Source: Cellulomonas sp. Leaf334
GTDB lineage: Bacteria > Actinomycetota > Actinomycetes > Actinomycetales > Cellulomonadaceae
DNA length: 64,000 bases
Direction: 5' to 3'
Assembly: GCF_001424195.1 (NCBI RefSeq)
Contig: NZ_LMOO01000001.1
Coordinates: 1,469,383 to 1,533,382, forward strand
Shown: positions 1 to 8,961 of the stretch, piece by piece
Position numbering within the stretch: position 1 is the stretch's first letter
Layout of the letters: each line of letters starts with the position of its first letter
Notes under the pieces: model-generated
What the model saw: the letters and a program-made list of their open reading frames with translations, nothing else
The model's database searches: none
Told to the model about the DNA's origin: nothing
Program-made: the position numbers and the translations under genes

Positions 1-1034
1 CCGACGGGTCCGGCCGACAGCTGCGCCTCCACACCGATGAGGCGCGCCCGGTCCCGCCACCCGGTACGCCGCTGGCGTTCCAGGACCGTCGCCGCGACCG
101 CCGCGGTGTCCCGAGCGGTCTCGACGTCGCCGTCCAGCAGGCAGATCTGGGCCAGCCGGAGCTGTGCCTCCGCGCCCATGAACGGGACGTTCGCGGCACC
201 GAACTCGTCGACGGCGCGCGCCGCCGCCGCGCGCGCCTCGGGCAGCAGACGGAGGTCCGCCATCGTGTCGGCGTACTCCGCGTAGTACTCCCCCAGCGGC
301 AGACCGGCGTCGGCGTAGATCCGGGCCGCCGCCTCGAAGTCGCGCAGGCCGCGCGCCAGCTGCCCGGACTGGACGGCGATCCACGCCCGGCTCTGGATCG
401 CGGGCGCCGCGGCCGCGGGTCCCAACCGGTCGGCGACGGCGACCGCCTGGTCCGCCCGCCGCATCGCCTCCGCGTGACCGCCGCGCTCGGCCACGATGAG
501 CGCGAGGTTGTTGAGCAGCTTGTAGCGGTCGGTGTCGGTCAGGTCGGGCAGGTCGACCAGGGACCGGTACTGCGCCTCCGCGCGGTCGAGCAGGCCGGCG
601 TTGTGGTCGAAGGTCGCCCGCTGCGCCCGGATGTGCAGGAGGACCTCGCGCCGCTCCCCGTCGCCCACGTCGGACGCACCCTCGACCGCGACCAGCGCCG
701 CGTCGAGGTCACGCCGGGCCGCCGCGACCCGCCCCATCTCCTGCCGGACGGCCTGCCGGGTCATCAGCAGGTGCGCCTCGAGCATGCCGAGATCGTGCCG
801 ACGGCTCACCCGGACCGCCTCACCGAGCAGCCGTTCCGCCGTCGCGTGGTCCCACGCCGACCTGCGCGCCCACGCCAGAGCACGAAGGCTCCACGCGAGA
901 GCCTCGGGATCTGCCATCCTCCGAGCCAGGGCAACCGCGTCGAGCGCATCCGGCTCTCCCCGGCGGGGGTCCGTGCTCACCACATCAAAAAGTGCCCGTG
1001 CATGTATCACGAGCGCCACCGGCTGCTCTAACAC
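1..1034 (-). CDS. TPR-repeat protein, partial (C-terminus beyond left edge)
   Basis: The frame is open without a stop from a GTG at 1034 to the window edge, giving 344 visible residues. The N-terminus reads VLEQPVALVIHARALFDVV. The rest is almost wholly helical with Ala/Leu/Arg-rich repeats of TPR type, for example the segments LLNNLALIVAERGGHAEAM and GQLARGLRDFEAAARIYADA. No signal peptide or membrane segment is visible. An internal ATG at 919 is an alternative start. The gene diverges from the S8 protease operon across 86 bases. In actinobacteria, TPR proteins beside an S8 protease and a sigma factor often carry a C-terminal CHAT (caspase-like) domain. That part would lie outside the window, so the CHAT assignment is inference. 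The plus-strand open frames over this stretch are shadows. Confidence 0.72.
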   Translation of the reverse strand, partial: MLEQPVALVIHARALFDVVSTDPRRGEPDALDAVALARRMADPEALAWSLRALAWARRSAWDHATAERLLGEAVRVSRRHDLGMLEAHLLMTRQAVRQEMGRVAAARRDLDAALVAVEGASDVGDGERREVLLHIRAQRATFDHNAGLLDRAEAQYRSLVDLPDLTDTDRYKLLNNLALIVAERGGHAEAMRRADQAVAVADRLGPAAAAPAIQSRAWIAVQSGQLARGLRDFEAAARIYADAGLPLGEYYAEYADTMADLRLLPEARAAAARAVDEFGAANVPFMGAEAQLRLAQICLLDGDVETARDTAAVAATVLERQRRTGWRDRARLIGVEAQLSAGPV

Positions 1035-1120
1035 TTCAGACCGGTCGGGGCTCGAGGACCGGGCACTCGAGGACCGCGGGTACACACCTGCGGATTCTAG
1101 GCGGACGAAAGGGACCGAAC
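1035..1120. promoter_or_regulatory. Divergent control region with an 11-base direct repeat
   Basis: These 86 bases separate the divergent TPR and S8 genes and must hold both promoters. CTCGAGGACCG occurs at 1051-1061 and again at 1066-1076, a 15-base period. A GAAAGGGA ribosome-binding site (1107-1114) precedes the GTG at 1121. No clear -35/-10 pair was identified for either direction. Confidence 0.35.
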
Positions 1121-2533
1121 GTGACGAACTCCGGCGACGGCGGACAGCCCGGCCTGCCCTTCGGCAGCGACTACACGCCCGACGCGGCAGCGGCAGAGCC
1201 CGGGGCGCGGGTGCGACGACGCGTCCAACGGCAGGTCGAAGAGCTCTCGACGAACCGCACCAACCCCGTCTCACAACGACAGCTCGTCCGCGCCGTCAGC
1301 AGCCGCTACCAGGAGCGTCGTGGCCGCAGGCTCGCCACGGTCGTCGACCCCCGCGGGCTCGACGTGCTGCTCGTCTCCGACGAGATCCTCGTCACCGAGC
1401 AGACCTGGGCCGACCCGGGCGCCCGCGGCTACCTGGAGCGTCAGGGGCTGAGCGAAGACGACCTCGGCTGTCCCGACCTGGAGAGCCGCCTCGTCCGGCT
1501 GGTGACCTCGGAGGACCGGACCGCGCAGGACCTCGACGACATCGCCACGGAGCTCCGCAGCCGCGGGTTCGCCGCCTCGCTCACCCACATCACGCCCTGT
1601 TCCCCGGTCATCAAGTCCCGCAGCCTGGGCGGGCCCGCACCCGCCGACGGGCTCGTCCCCTTCGCCGACTACCCCGTCGTGGACGCCGGCAGCGGACCCG
1701 TGGCACGCGTGGCCGTCATCGACACCGGGATCGTCGGCGCCCCCCGGACCGACGGGTGGCTCCAGTCCGTGGAGCGGCACCGCCGGGACGACCCCGACAC
1801 GCACGGGAACGAGAACAACATCGACCTGCTCGACGTCGAGCCGCGCGACGGGCTCCTGGACTTCTCGGACGGGCACGGGACGTTCGTGAGCGGCATCGTC
1901 GCCCAGGTGGCACCGTCGGCGGACATCGCGGTGTACCGGGCCCTGCGGGGCGGCGGCGCCGGCAGCGAGCTCGACGTCGCCTGCGCGATGGTGCGCGCGG
2001 TGAAGGCCGGAGCCCAGGTCCTCAACCTCTCCCTCGGCTGCCAGACGCGTCACGACCAGCCGTCGTTGGCGATCGCCGCCGCGCTCGACTGGATCGGCGA
2101 GTTCGAGCGGACCCACGACGCCGAGGTCGTCGTGGTCGCGGCCGCAGGCAACTACGGCGACACCGCTCCGGTGTGGCCCGCCGCCTTCCGGCGCGTCGTC
2201 TCGGTCGCTGCGCTCGCGAGCGACCTGCGAGCCACGCCCTGGTCGAGCCACGGCTTCTGGGTGGACTGCTCGACGGTCGGCGAGGGCATCCAGTCCACGT
2301 TCGTCGAGGGCACCGAGTCCTACGAGTTCACCGGCGAGCCCGACACCTTCGGCCCCAACGCGTTCGCGCACTGGAGCGGCACCTCGTTCGCCGCACCGCA
2401 GGTCACCGGCGCGATCGCCCGAGCCATGCACGAGCACGGTCTCGGACCCCGCGAGGCATTCAGGTGGCTGATGGCTCGGGGCCGTGCGATCCCCGACTTC
2501 GGCCAGGCGCTGAGCATCCTCCCCGGCGTGTGA
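1121..2533 (+). CDS. S8 family subtilisin-like serine protease, apparently cytoplasmic
   Basis: A 470-residue protein with a complete subtilase catalytic set: Asp201 in VAVIDTGIVG, His252 in DGHGTFVSGIVAQ, oxyanion Asn344 in AAAGNYGD and Ser422 in WSGTSFAAPQVTGAIA. The start is the GTG at 1121, preceded by a GAAAGGGA ribosome-binding site; the frame is open further upstream but has no better start. The N-terminus (MTNSGDGGQPGLPFG) has no signal peptide, which is unusual for S8 proteases and suggests an intracellular target. About 190 residues before the catalytic domain match no family I recognise and could be an inhibitory or sensing region. The sigma factor gene follows after 48 bases. The protease fold is certain; the substrate is unknown. 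Cleavage of a neighbouring product such as the TPR protein is a hypothesis only. Confidence 0.9.
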   Translation: MTNSGDGGQPGLPFGSDYTPDAAAAEPGARVRRRVQRQVEELSTNRTNPVSQRQLVRAVSSRYQERRGRRLATVVDPRGLDVLLVSDEILVTEQTWADPGARGYLERQGLSEDDLGCPDLESRLVRLVTSEDRTAQDLDDIATELRSRGFAASLTHITPCSPVIKSRSLGGPAPADGLVPFADYPVVDAGSGPVARVAVIDTGIVGAPRTDGWLQSVERHRRDDPDTHGNENNIDLLDVEPRDGLLDFSDGHGTFVSGIVAQVAPSADIAVYRALRGGGAGSELDVACAMVRAVKAGAQVLNLSLGCQTRHDQPSLAIAAALDWIGEFERTHDAEVVVVAAAGNYGDTAPVWPAAFRRVVSVAALASDLRATPWSSHGFWVDCSTVGEGIQSTFVEGTESYEFTGEPDTFGPNAFAHWSGTSFAAPQVTGAIARAMHEHGLGPREAFRWLMARGRAIPDFGQALSILPGV

Positions 2534-2581
2534 GCCTTCGGACAAGGGCCGCGCGGAGCGACATGATGAGGGAGGGGAAGA

Positions 2582-3247
2582 ATGCGCGGATCTGAGAGGG
2601 AATGCGTCATGGAGCTAGAACCCGACCTCACCGACTCGTACCGGACGTGGGGGACGACCGCGCTCGTCACCGGTGCCCTCGGGGGCGACGAGCAGGCCTG
2701 GAACGAGATCGTCCGCCGGTACGCCCCTGCCGTCCTCGCCCGGGTCAGGCAGTTCCGGCTCACCCCCGACCTGGCCGAGGACGTCGCGCAGACCGTCTGG
2801 CTCAACCTGCTCGAGAACCTCGACAAGCTCCGTGAGCCCAAGGCGCTGCCCGGGTGGATCGCGACCACGGCGCACCACGAGTGCATCCGCGTCACCACGC
2901 GCAACCGCCGGTCGGTCCCCGTGGACCCGCTCGCGGGCAAGCTCGACGGACAGCTGGTCGTGGACCTCGACGAGGGCATCGACCGCGTCGAACGCCAGCG
3001 CGTGCTGCGGGAGAGCCTCAGCGAGCTCAACGAGCACCAGCGAGAGCTGCTCATGCTGCTGGTGGACGACCCTCCGCTCCCGTACGCGGAGATCGCACGA
3101 CGGCTGGACATCCCGGTCGGTTCGATCGGTCCCACCCGGGGCCGCATCCTGGCGCGGCTGCGACAGACAGCCGCGATACGCAACTACGTCGCGGCGAACG
3201 TCGCCGCATTCGGGGAGGAGGGTCACAGTGTCCTGGCACTCGAGTGA
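2582..3247 (+). CDS. Sigma-70 family (ECF-like) RNA polymerase sigma factor
   Basis: A 221-residue protein with sigma region 2 at about residues 30-100 (DEQAWNEIVRRYAPAVL, DLAEDVAQTVWLNLLENL) and region 4 at about 140-195 (LSELNEHQRELLMLLV, then the helix-turn-helix YAEIARRLDIPVGSIG followed by RGRILARLRQ). There is no region 1 or 3, as in ECF sigma factors. A GGAGGGG ribosome-binding site at 2571-2577 supports the ATG at 2582; an ATG at 2609 with GAGAGGG upstream is a credible alternative. The gene lies 48 bases after the S8 protease and overlaps the following gene by 20 bases, so all three are probably cotranscribed. No zinc-binding anti-sigma factor is adjacent; the next small protein is the only positional candidate for that role. 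Confidence 0.9.
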   Translation: MRGSERECVMELEPDLTDSYRTWGTTALVTGALGGDEQAWNEIVRRYAPAVLARVRQFRLTPDLAEDVAQTVWLNLLENLDKLREPKALPGWIATTAHHECIRVTTRNRRSVPVDPLAGKLDGQLVVDLDEGIDRVERQRVLRESLSELNEHQRELLMLLVDDPPLPYAEIARRLDIPVGSIGPTRGRILARLRQTAAIRNYVAANVAAFGEEGHSVLALE

Positions 3248-3755
3248 CGGCGCGAACGAATCAGGCAGGGGCATGCACCCCGCCAACAGGTGGAGCGACG
3301 ACGAGGCGCTGAGCGCGGAGCTGGTCGACGCGCTCATCGAAGGGCCGCTCTACGACCGCGTGGTCGCCGGTGCGACCACGGCCTTCCGCACCCACCGCCG
3401 GATGCTGGCGGACGACGACCAGATGGACTTCATCCTGCTGTCGCTCGTCCACGACTCCCGGATCTCGGGTGACGTGGTCGGTGTGCGCGACCGGACCGGT
3501 GGCGCCGCGCGGACCCTCGTCTTCCACGGCGACGACCTCGGCGTCGAGGTGGAGGTGCAGGCGGACGCGATCGACGGTCAGCTCGTGCCGCCGCGACCGG
3601 GTCAGGTCATCGTGCACGCCCCGGACGGCGTCGTGACGACGGTGGAGACGGACGAGGTCGGGTGCTTCCGCGTGGAGCTCGAGGCCGGCGGTCTGCTGCG
3701 CCTCGAGTGCAAGAGCGCCGGGAGCAGGTGCCTGACGGAGTGGTTCCCCTGGTGA
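3228..3755 (+). CDS. Uncharacterised protein of the protease-sigma operon
   Basis: A 175-residue protein starting at GTG 3228 behind a strong GGGGAGGAGG site, overlapping the sigma gene's 3' end by 20 bases, so the two are likely translationally coupled. The N-terminal third (DDEALSAELVDALIEG, DDDQMDFILLSLVHDS) is acidic and helical. The C-terminal half (from about residue 80) is predicted beta-rich (TLVFHGDDLGVEVEVQAD, GQVIVHAPDGVVTTVETD, GCFRVELEAG) and resembles the small beta-sandwich seen in carboxypeptidase-regulatory-like domains. There is no signal peptide or membrane helix. I do not recognise the family. Position suggests a partner or modulator of the sigma factor or protease. A strong hairpin terminator follows the stop codon. 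Confidence 0.8.
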   Translation: MSWHSSDGANESGRGMHPANRWSDDEALSAELVDALIEGPLYDRVVAGATTAFRTHRRMLADDDQMDFILLSLVHDSRISGDVVGVRDRTGGAARTLVFHGDDLGVEVEVQADAIDGQLVPPRPGQVIVHAPDGVVTTVETDEVGCFRVELEAGGLLRLECKSAGSRCLTEWFPW

Positions 3756-3770
3756 CCTGACGGGTCACAC

Positions 3771-3809
3771 GACGAAGGCCCGGTCCGCAGGGGGGACCGG
3801 GCCTTCGTC
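3771..3809. terminator. Bidirectional hairpin terminator
   Basis: A perfect 16-bp stem (3771-3786 paired with 3794-3809) closes a 7-base loop. It lies between the convergent ends of the protease-sigma operon (plus) and rplA (minus), so it can serve both strands. Confidence 0.85.
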
Positions 3810-3824
3810 GTGCTGGCGCAACCG

Positions 3825-4544
3825 TCAGGCGGCGTCGTCCTCCGACGTGAGGTTCCGCGTCTTGTTCTGGTCGACGAGGATGCCGGGGCCGTTCGTCGTC
3901 GAGAAGGTCGCCTTCGCGATGTAGCGGCCCTTCGAGGCGGACGGCTTCAGACGCAGGATCTCGTCGAGCGCGGCGGCGTAGTTCTCCACCAGCGCGGTGT
4001 CGCTGAACGAGGTCTTGCCGATGATGAAGTGCAGGTTCGCGTGACGGTCCACGCGGAACTCGATCTTCCCGCCCTTGATGTCGGACACGGCCTTGGCCAC
4101 GTCCATCGTCACGGTGCCCGTCTTCGGGTTCGGCATGAGACCACGCGGGCCCAGGACCTTGCCCAGTCGACCGACCTTGCCCATGAGGTCGGGCGTCGCG
4201 ACGGCGGAGTCGAAGTCGGTGTACCCGGCCGCGACCTTGTCGATCAGCTCGTCGCCGCCGACCTCGTCGGCGCCGGCCGCACGGGCCTGCTCGGCACGCT
4301 CGCCCGTCGCGAAGACGATGACGCGGGCGGTCTTGCCGGTGCCGTGGGGCAGGTTGACCGTGCCACGGACCATCTGGTCCGCCTTGCGCGGGTCGACACC
4401 GAGGCGGAAGGCCACCTCGACGGTCGCGTCGTACTTGGTGGTCGACGTCGTCTGCGCGAGGCGGACGGCCTCGAGGGGCGTGTAGAGGTGCCCCTCCTCG
4501 ATCTTCTCGACCGCGGCGCGGTACGCCTTGCTGTGCTTGGCCAT
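3825..4544 (-). CDS. rplA: 50S ribosomal protein L1
   Basis: A 239-residue protein of full L1 length. It binds 23S rRNA at the mobile L1 stalk, and in many bacteria it also represses its own mRNA. Diagnostic segments include [14 protein letters not shown] at the start, [20 protein letters not shown] near the middle, and [20 protein letters not shown] in the C-terminal part. It is the last gene of the minus-strand block tRNA-Trp-secE-nusG-rplK-rplA, the standard bacterial order. A 139-base spacer with a hairpin separates it from rplK, and a strong bidirectional terminator lies just past its stop. Confidence 0.98.
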   Translation of the reverse strand: MAKHSKAYRAAVEKIEEGHLYTPLEAVRLAQTTSTTKYDATVEVAFRLGVDPRKADQMVRGTVNLPHGTGKTARVIVFATGERAEQARAAGADEVGGDELIDKVAAGYTDFDSAVATPDLMGKVGRLGKVLGPRGLMPNPKTGTVTMDVAKAVSDIKGGKIEFRVDRHANLHFIIGKTSFSDTALVENYAAALDEILRLKPSASKGRYIAKATFSTTNGPGILVDQNKTRNLTSEDDAA

Positions 4545-4633
4545 GCTGTTCTCCTGTCGTGGTCAGTCGGGCTGTTCAGGCCCTTCCACATGTGTCTCAG
4601 CGAGCCGGACTCGGCCCACTGTGTCGTGCTGTC

Positions 4634-4667
4634 GGTCAGCCCGAGGTTCCTTCTTCTCGGTCTGACC
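4634..4667 (-). promoter_or_regulatory. Hairpin in the rplK-rplA spacer
   Basis: Arms 4634-4645 and 4656-4667 form a 12-bp stem with one mismatch around a 10-base loop, about 90 bases upstream of the rplA start. There is no U-tract, so it may be an mRNA processing or partial termination structure. I could not match it to a known L1 operator. Confidence 0.4.
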
Positions 4668-4683
4668 TTCGCTCACACTCCGG

Positions 4684-5115
4684 TCAGCCCTCGACCTTGA
4701 TGCCCATCGAGCGGGCCGTGCCGGCGATGATCTTCTCGGCCGCGGCGAGGTCGTTCGCGTTGAGGTCCTCGAGCTTGGTGCTCGCGATCTCGCTGATCTG
4801 CGCCTTGGTGAGAGTGGCGACCTTCACGGTGTGCGGCGTCGGGGAGCCCTTGGCGACACCGGCGGCCTTCTTGATCAGCTCAGCGGCCGGCGGCGTCTTC
4901 GTGATGAAGGTGAACGAGCGGTCCTCGTACACCGTGATCTCCACGGGGATGACGTTGCCGCGCTGCGCCTCGGTGGCCGCGTTGTACGCCTTGCAGAACT
5001 CCATGATGTTGACGCCGTGCTGGCCCAGTGCCGGACCGATGGGCGGCGCAGGAGTGGCCGCGCCGGCCTTGATCTGGAGCTTGATCAGGCCGGTGACCTT
5101 CTTCTTCGGGGGCAT
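4684..5115 (-). CDS. rplK: 50S ribosomal protein L11
   Basis: A 143-residue protein of normal length. It forms the GTPase-associated centre with 23S rRNA and is needed for RelA-type stringent signalling. Recognisable segments are [20 protein letters not shown] and [19 protein letters not shown] at the N-terminus and the RNA-binding C-terminal part around [10 protein letters not shown]. It follows nusG by 82 bases on the minus strand and precedes rplA, the conserved order. Confidence 0.98.
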   Translation of the reverse strand: MPPKKKVTGLIKLQIKAGAATPAPPIGPALGQHGVNIMEFCKAYNAATEAQRGNVIPVEITVYEDRSFTFITKTPPAAELIKKAAGVAKGSPTPHTVKVATLTKAQISEIASTKLEDLNANDLAAAEKIIAGTARSMGIKVEG

Positions 5116-5197
5116 TGCTACATCCGTTCGTGTCGTGGGCCGACGCCGTGGGCGATGACCCGGTTGCAGTGCTCGCCCGCAGCGCGGGGAGCGTCAG

Positions 5198-6010
5198 TCA
5201 GATCTTGGCGACCTGGCTGAAGGACAGCTCGACCGGGGTCTCCCGGCCGAAGATGGAGACGAGGACCTTGAGCTTCTGGTTCTCGGCGTTGATCTCGGAG
5301 ATCGTCGCGGGCAGCGTGTCGAACGGGCCGTCCGTGACGGTGACCGACTCGCCGACGGTGAAGTCGACCTTGATCTGCGACGCGGCCTTCGCGGCACCCG
5401 CGGCCGTGGTCGGCTGCTTGGGCTCCAGCGACGGCGCGAGCATCGAGAAGACCTCGTCGAGCGTCAGCGGCACGGGCTGGTGCGTGTGGCCGACGAAGCC
5501 GGTCACGCCCGGCGTGTGCCGGACGGCGCCCCACGACTCGTCGGTGAGGTCCATGCGGACCAGGACGTACCCGGGGATCCGGACGCGCTTGACGACCTTG
5601 CGCTGCGCGTTCTTGATCTCCACGACCTCTTCCATGGGGACCTCCACCGCGAAGATGTAGTCCTCCATGTTCAGGCTCTGGCGACGGTTCTCGAGGTTCG
5701 CCTTCACGCGGTTCTCGTAGCCCGCGTAGGAGTGGATGACGTACCAGTCACCGAGCTGGCTCCGGAGCTGCGCCTTGAACGCGGCGACCGGGTCCTCCTC
5801 GACGTCGGGCTCGTCCTCGGCCTCCTCGGCCTCGTCGGCGGCAGGCTCAGCACCCTCGTCGGCCGGCTCGTCGCTCTCGGTGGCGTCGGCGACGACGTCC
5901 TCGGACGAGGCGTCCTCGACGGCCGACGACTCGACGGCCTCGACCGACGCGATGGCGTCCTCGAGCTCCGCCTCGGCGCCCGTGGTGGGCTCCTGCGACT
6001 CCTGCGACAC
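5198..6010 (-). CDS. nusG: Transcription termination/antitermination protein NusG with acidic N-terminal extension
   Basis: A 270-residue NusG; the E. coli protein is 181. Residues 1-80 or so are an extension very rich in Glu, Asp, Ala and Ser (for example [18 protein letters not shown]-like runs). The NGN domain follows ([43 protein letters not shown]), then a linker and the KOW domain ([37 protein letters not shown]). It binds RNA polymerase and links it to Rho or the ribosome. Acidic extensions are common on actinobacterial NusG proteins, but their function is not settled. The gene sits between secE and rplK. Confidence 0.97.
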   Translation of the reverse strand: MSQESQEPTTGAEAELEDAIASVEAVESSAVEDASSEDVVADATESDEPADEGAEPAADEAEEAEDEPDVEEDPVAAFKAQLRSQLGDWYVIHSYAGYENRVKANLENRRQSLNMEDYIFAVEVPMEEVVEIKNAQRKVVKRVRIPGYVLVRMDLTDESWGAVRHTPGVTGFVGHTHQPVPLTLDEVFSMLAPSLEPKQPTTAAGAAKAASQIKVDFTVGESVTVTDGPFDTLPATISEINAENQKLKVLVSIFGRETPVELSFSQVAKI

Positions 6011-6119
6011 GTGCGAACCTGCTTTCTCCTGCGTGTGCGCCCCGGCGTGCCGGTGCGATGTGTGCTCGACCCAGGTGGGGCGACATCCTCGTTCGTCGGA
6101 GCCGGAGCCCCGCGCGGTG

Positions 6120-6407
6120 TCAGCCTCCGAAGACCCAGAACGTGAGCTTGCCGATGCCCAGGTCGACCACCGTGACGAAGGCCATGACCACCGCGACGAA
6201 CACCAGGACGACGCTCGTGTAGGTGATCAGCTCCGACCGCGTGGGTCGGACGACCTTCTTCAGCTCCGCGACGACCTGGCGGACGAAGAGCGCGATGCGC
6301 GCGAACAGTCCGCCACGGGACTCGCCCTTGCGGGCGGCCTTGGACGTCGACGGGCGTGCCGCCGAACCCTCGGCGTCGGACGCCGCAGCCGGTGCTGTTT
6401 CGCTCAC
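6120..6407 (-). CDS. secE: Preprotein translocase subunit SecE
   Basis: A 95-residue single-span SecE of the short Gram-positive type. After a basic, Ala-rich N-terminal tail comes the conserved amphipathic segment ([20 protein letters not shown]) and one transmembrane helix near the C-terminus ([19 protein letters not shown]). It clamps SecY in the membrane. Its position between tRNA-Trp and nusG is the classic actinobacterial arrangement and confirms the call despite the short length. Confidence 0.96.
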   Translation of the reverse strand: MSETAPAAASDAEGSAARPSTSKAARKGESRGGLFARIALFVRQVVAELKKVVRPTRSELITYTSVVLVFVAVVMAFVTVVDLGIGKLTFWVFGG

Positions 6408-6558
6408 GTCTGGCCCCTACGTCTCGTGATGGTTCGTCGAGCCGAGTTCCGTGCGGAAATCGGCGAACGGACGGGCCGACGCGTCGCGCCGGACCGACCG
6501 GCGGTCCTGCTCGCTTCTCCTGGACCACCGGGCGAACCCGGAGAACCAGACGCGTGCG

Positions 6559-6631
6559 CAGGGCAGACAGGACTCGAACCTGCAACCTGCGGTTTTGGAG
6601 ACCGCTGCGCTACCAATTGCGCCACTGCCCT
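6559..6631 (-). tRNA. tRNA-Trp (anticodon CCA)
   Basis: A 73-base cloverleaf. The acceptor strands AGGGCAG and CTGCCCT pair fully, the anticodon loop reads CTCCAAA, and the T-arm contains GGTTCGAGTCC. The 3' CCA is not encoded. It lies directly upstream of secE. Confidence 0.95.
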
Positions 6632-6758
6632 ACGGCGGTCTGGCCTCCATGACCGGACCCGCGCGACACCGACGGACACCACCCGGAGGGGGTCCGTGCA
6701 GCTACCGGAGTTCTCCGGGGCACGGCTGATCATGGCGGACGTCAACCGCCGGGGGTCC

Positions 6759-6788
6759 ACTGTACGCGACGAGCGCCGATGGGTCGAA
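6759..6788 (-). promoter_or_regulatory. Candidate promoter for the tRNA-Trp-secE-nusG block
   Basis: Reading the minus strand, TTCGAC (6783-6788) and TACAGT (6759-6764) are separated by 18 bases, a sigma-A-like spacing. The rest of the 6632-6875 gap between tRNA-Trp and the divergent aspC holds only a short CCGGAG/CTCCGG hairpin and the aspC promoter. Confidence 0.35.
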
Positions 6789-6875
6789 CCGTCCTCGAGG
6801 CGGCGTGAAACCCACCGATATCACTCCCCGACATCGATGGGCACCGGCGGACGTGACCTCTGCCACTATGGCCCC

Positions 6876-8096
6876 GTGAGCGAGCAGACCCCTCCCCGTG
6901 CCCGTGTGTCCGCCCGACTGGCCGCGATCGCCGAGTCCGCGACGCTGGCGGTCGACGCCAAGGCCAAGGCGCTCAAGGCCGCCGGTCGCCCCGTGATCGG
7001 CTTCGGCGCCGGGGAGCCCGACTTCCCGACGCCCGGTTACATCGTCGAGGCCGCGATCGCCGCGGCGAAGGACCCGGTCAACCACCGCTACACGCCCGCC
7101 GCGGGACTGCCGGCGCTGCGGGAGGCGGTCGCCGCGAAGACGCTGCGCGACTCCGGGTACGAGGTGAAGCCGTCGAGCGTGCTGGTCACCAACGGCGGCA
7201 AGCAGGCGGTCTACCAGTCGTTCGCGGCGATCGTGGACCCGGGCGACGAGGTCCTGCTCCCCGCCCCCTACTGGACCACCTACCCGGAGGCGATCCGGCT
7301 GGCGGGCGGCGTGCCCGTCGAGGTGTTCGCGGGGGTCGACCAGGGCTACCTCGTGACGGTCGAGCAGCTCGAGGCCGCGCGCACGCCGCGCACCAAGGTG
7401 CTGCTGTTCTGCTCGCCGTCCAACCCGACCGGTGCGGTGTACTCGCCCGAGCAGACCGCCGCGATCGGCCGCTGGGCCCTCGAGCACGGAGTCTGGGTCA
7501 TCACCGACGAGATCTACGAGCACCTCACCTACGACGACGCGGTGTTCACGCCCATCGTTCGCGCGGTGCCGGAGCTGGCGGACACGACGATCGTCCTCAA
7601 CGGCGTCGCCAAGACCTACGCGATGACGGGGTGGCGGGTCGGCTGGATGATCGGCCCGGCCGACGTCATCACCGCCGCGACGAACCTGCAGTCGCACCTG
7701 ACGTCGAACGTCGCGAACGTGTCGCAGCGGGCCGCGATCACCGCGCTCACGGGCGACCTCGCCGCCGTCGAGGAGATGCGGACCGCGTTCGACCGGCGCC
7801 GGCGCACGATCGTCGAGATGCTGTCGCAGATCGACGGCGTGCGGATCCCCGCACCCGAGGGGGCGTTCTACGTCTACCCGTCCGTCGAGGGCGTGCTGGG
7901 CCGCACGATCCGGGGCGTGACGCCGCGCACGTCGGCGGAGCTGGCCACCCTGATCCTGGAGCAGGCCGAGGTCGCGGTGGTGCCCGGTGAGGCGTTCGGC
8001 CCGAGCGGGTACCTGCGGCTGTCCTACGCGCTGAGCGACGCCGACCTGGTCGAGGGCGTCACCCGGATCCAGGCGCTGCTGGCCGAGGCCGAGTAG
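6876..8096 (+). CDS. aspC: PLP-dependent class I aminotransferase, aspartate aminotransferase-like
   Basis: A 406-residue fold-type I aminotransferase. Visible features are [13 protein letters not shown] near the N-terminus, the substrate loop [10 protein letters not shown], the PLP ring-binding [11 protein letters not shown], the Asp/Tyr pair in ITDEIYEHL, the Schiff-base Lys246 in [16 protein letters not shown] and a C-terminal Arg in LRLSYALS. It probably transfers the aspartate amino group to 2-oxoglutarate. The GTG at 6876 is chosen because the protein then starts at the family's usual point and because a CACTAT -10 element lies 6 bases upstream, suggesting a leaderless mRNA. The adjacency of aspC and secE is also known in Streptomyces. 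Confidence 0.93.
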   Translation: MSEQTPPRARVSARLAAIAESATLAVDAKAKALKAAGRPVIGFGAGEPDFPTPGYIVEAAIAAAKDPVNHRYTPAAGLPALREAVAAKTLRDSGYEVKPSSVLVTNGGKQAVYQSFAAIVDPGDEVLLPAPYWTTYPEAIRLAGGVPVEVFAGVDQGYLVTVEQLEAARTPRTKVLLFCSPSNPTGAVYSPEQTAAIGRWALEHGVWVITDEIYEHLTYDDAVFTPIVRAVPELADTTIVLNGVAKTYAMTGWRVGWMIGPADVITAATNLQSHLTSNVANVSQRAAITALTGDLAAVEEMRTAFDRRRRTIVEMLSQIDGVRIPAPEGAFYVYPSVEGVLGRTIRGVTPRTSAELATLILEQAEVAVVPGEAFGPSGYLRLSYALSDADLVEGVTRIQALLAEAE

Positions 8097-8103
8097 TCCG
8101 GCG

Positions 8104-8957
<854 letters not shown>

Positions 8958-8961
<4 letters not shown>

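Noticed and set aside
532-2595. Long plus-strand open frame of 687 codons
   Set aside because: It is an alternative frame across the TPR and S8 genes, Arg/Pro/Ala-rich with no domain, a shadow of high GC content.
4545-4683. L1 autoregulatory operator ahead of rplA
   Set aside because: I could not match the spacer to a known L1-binding structure, so only the hairpin is reported.
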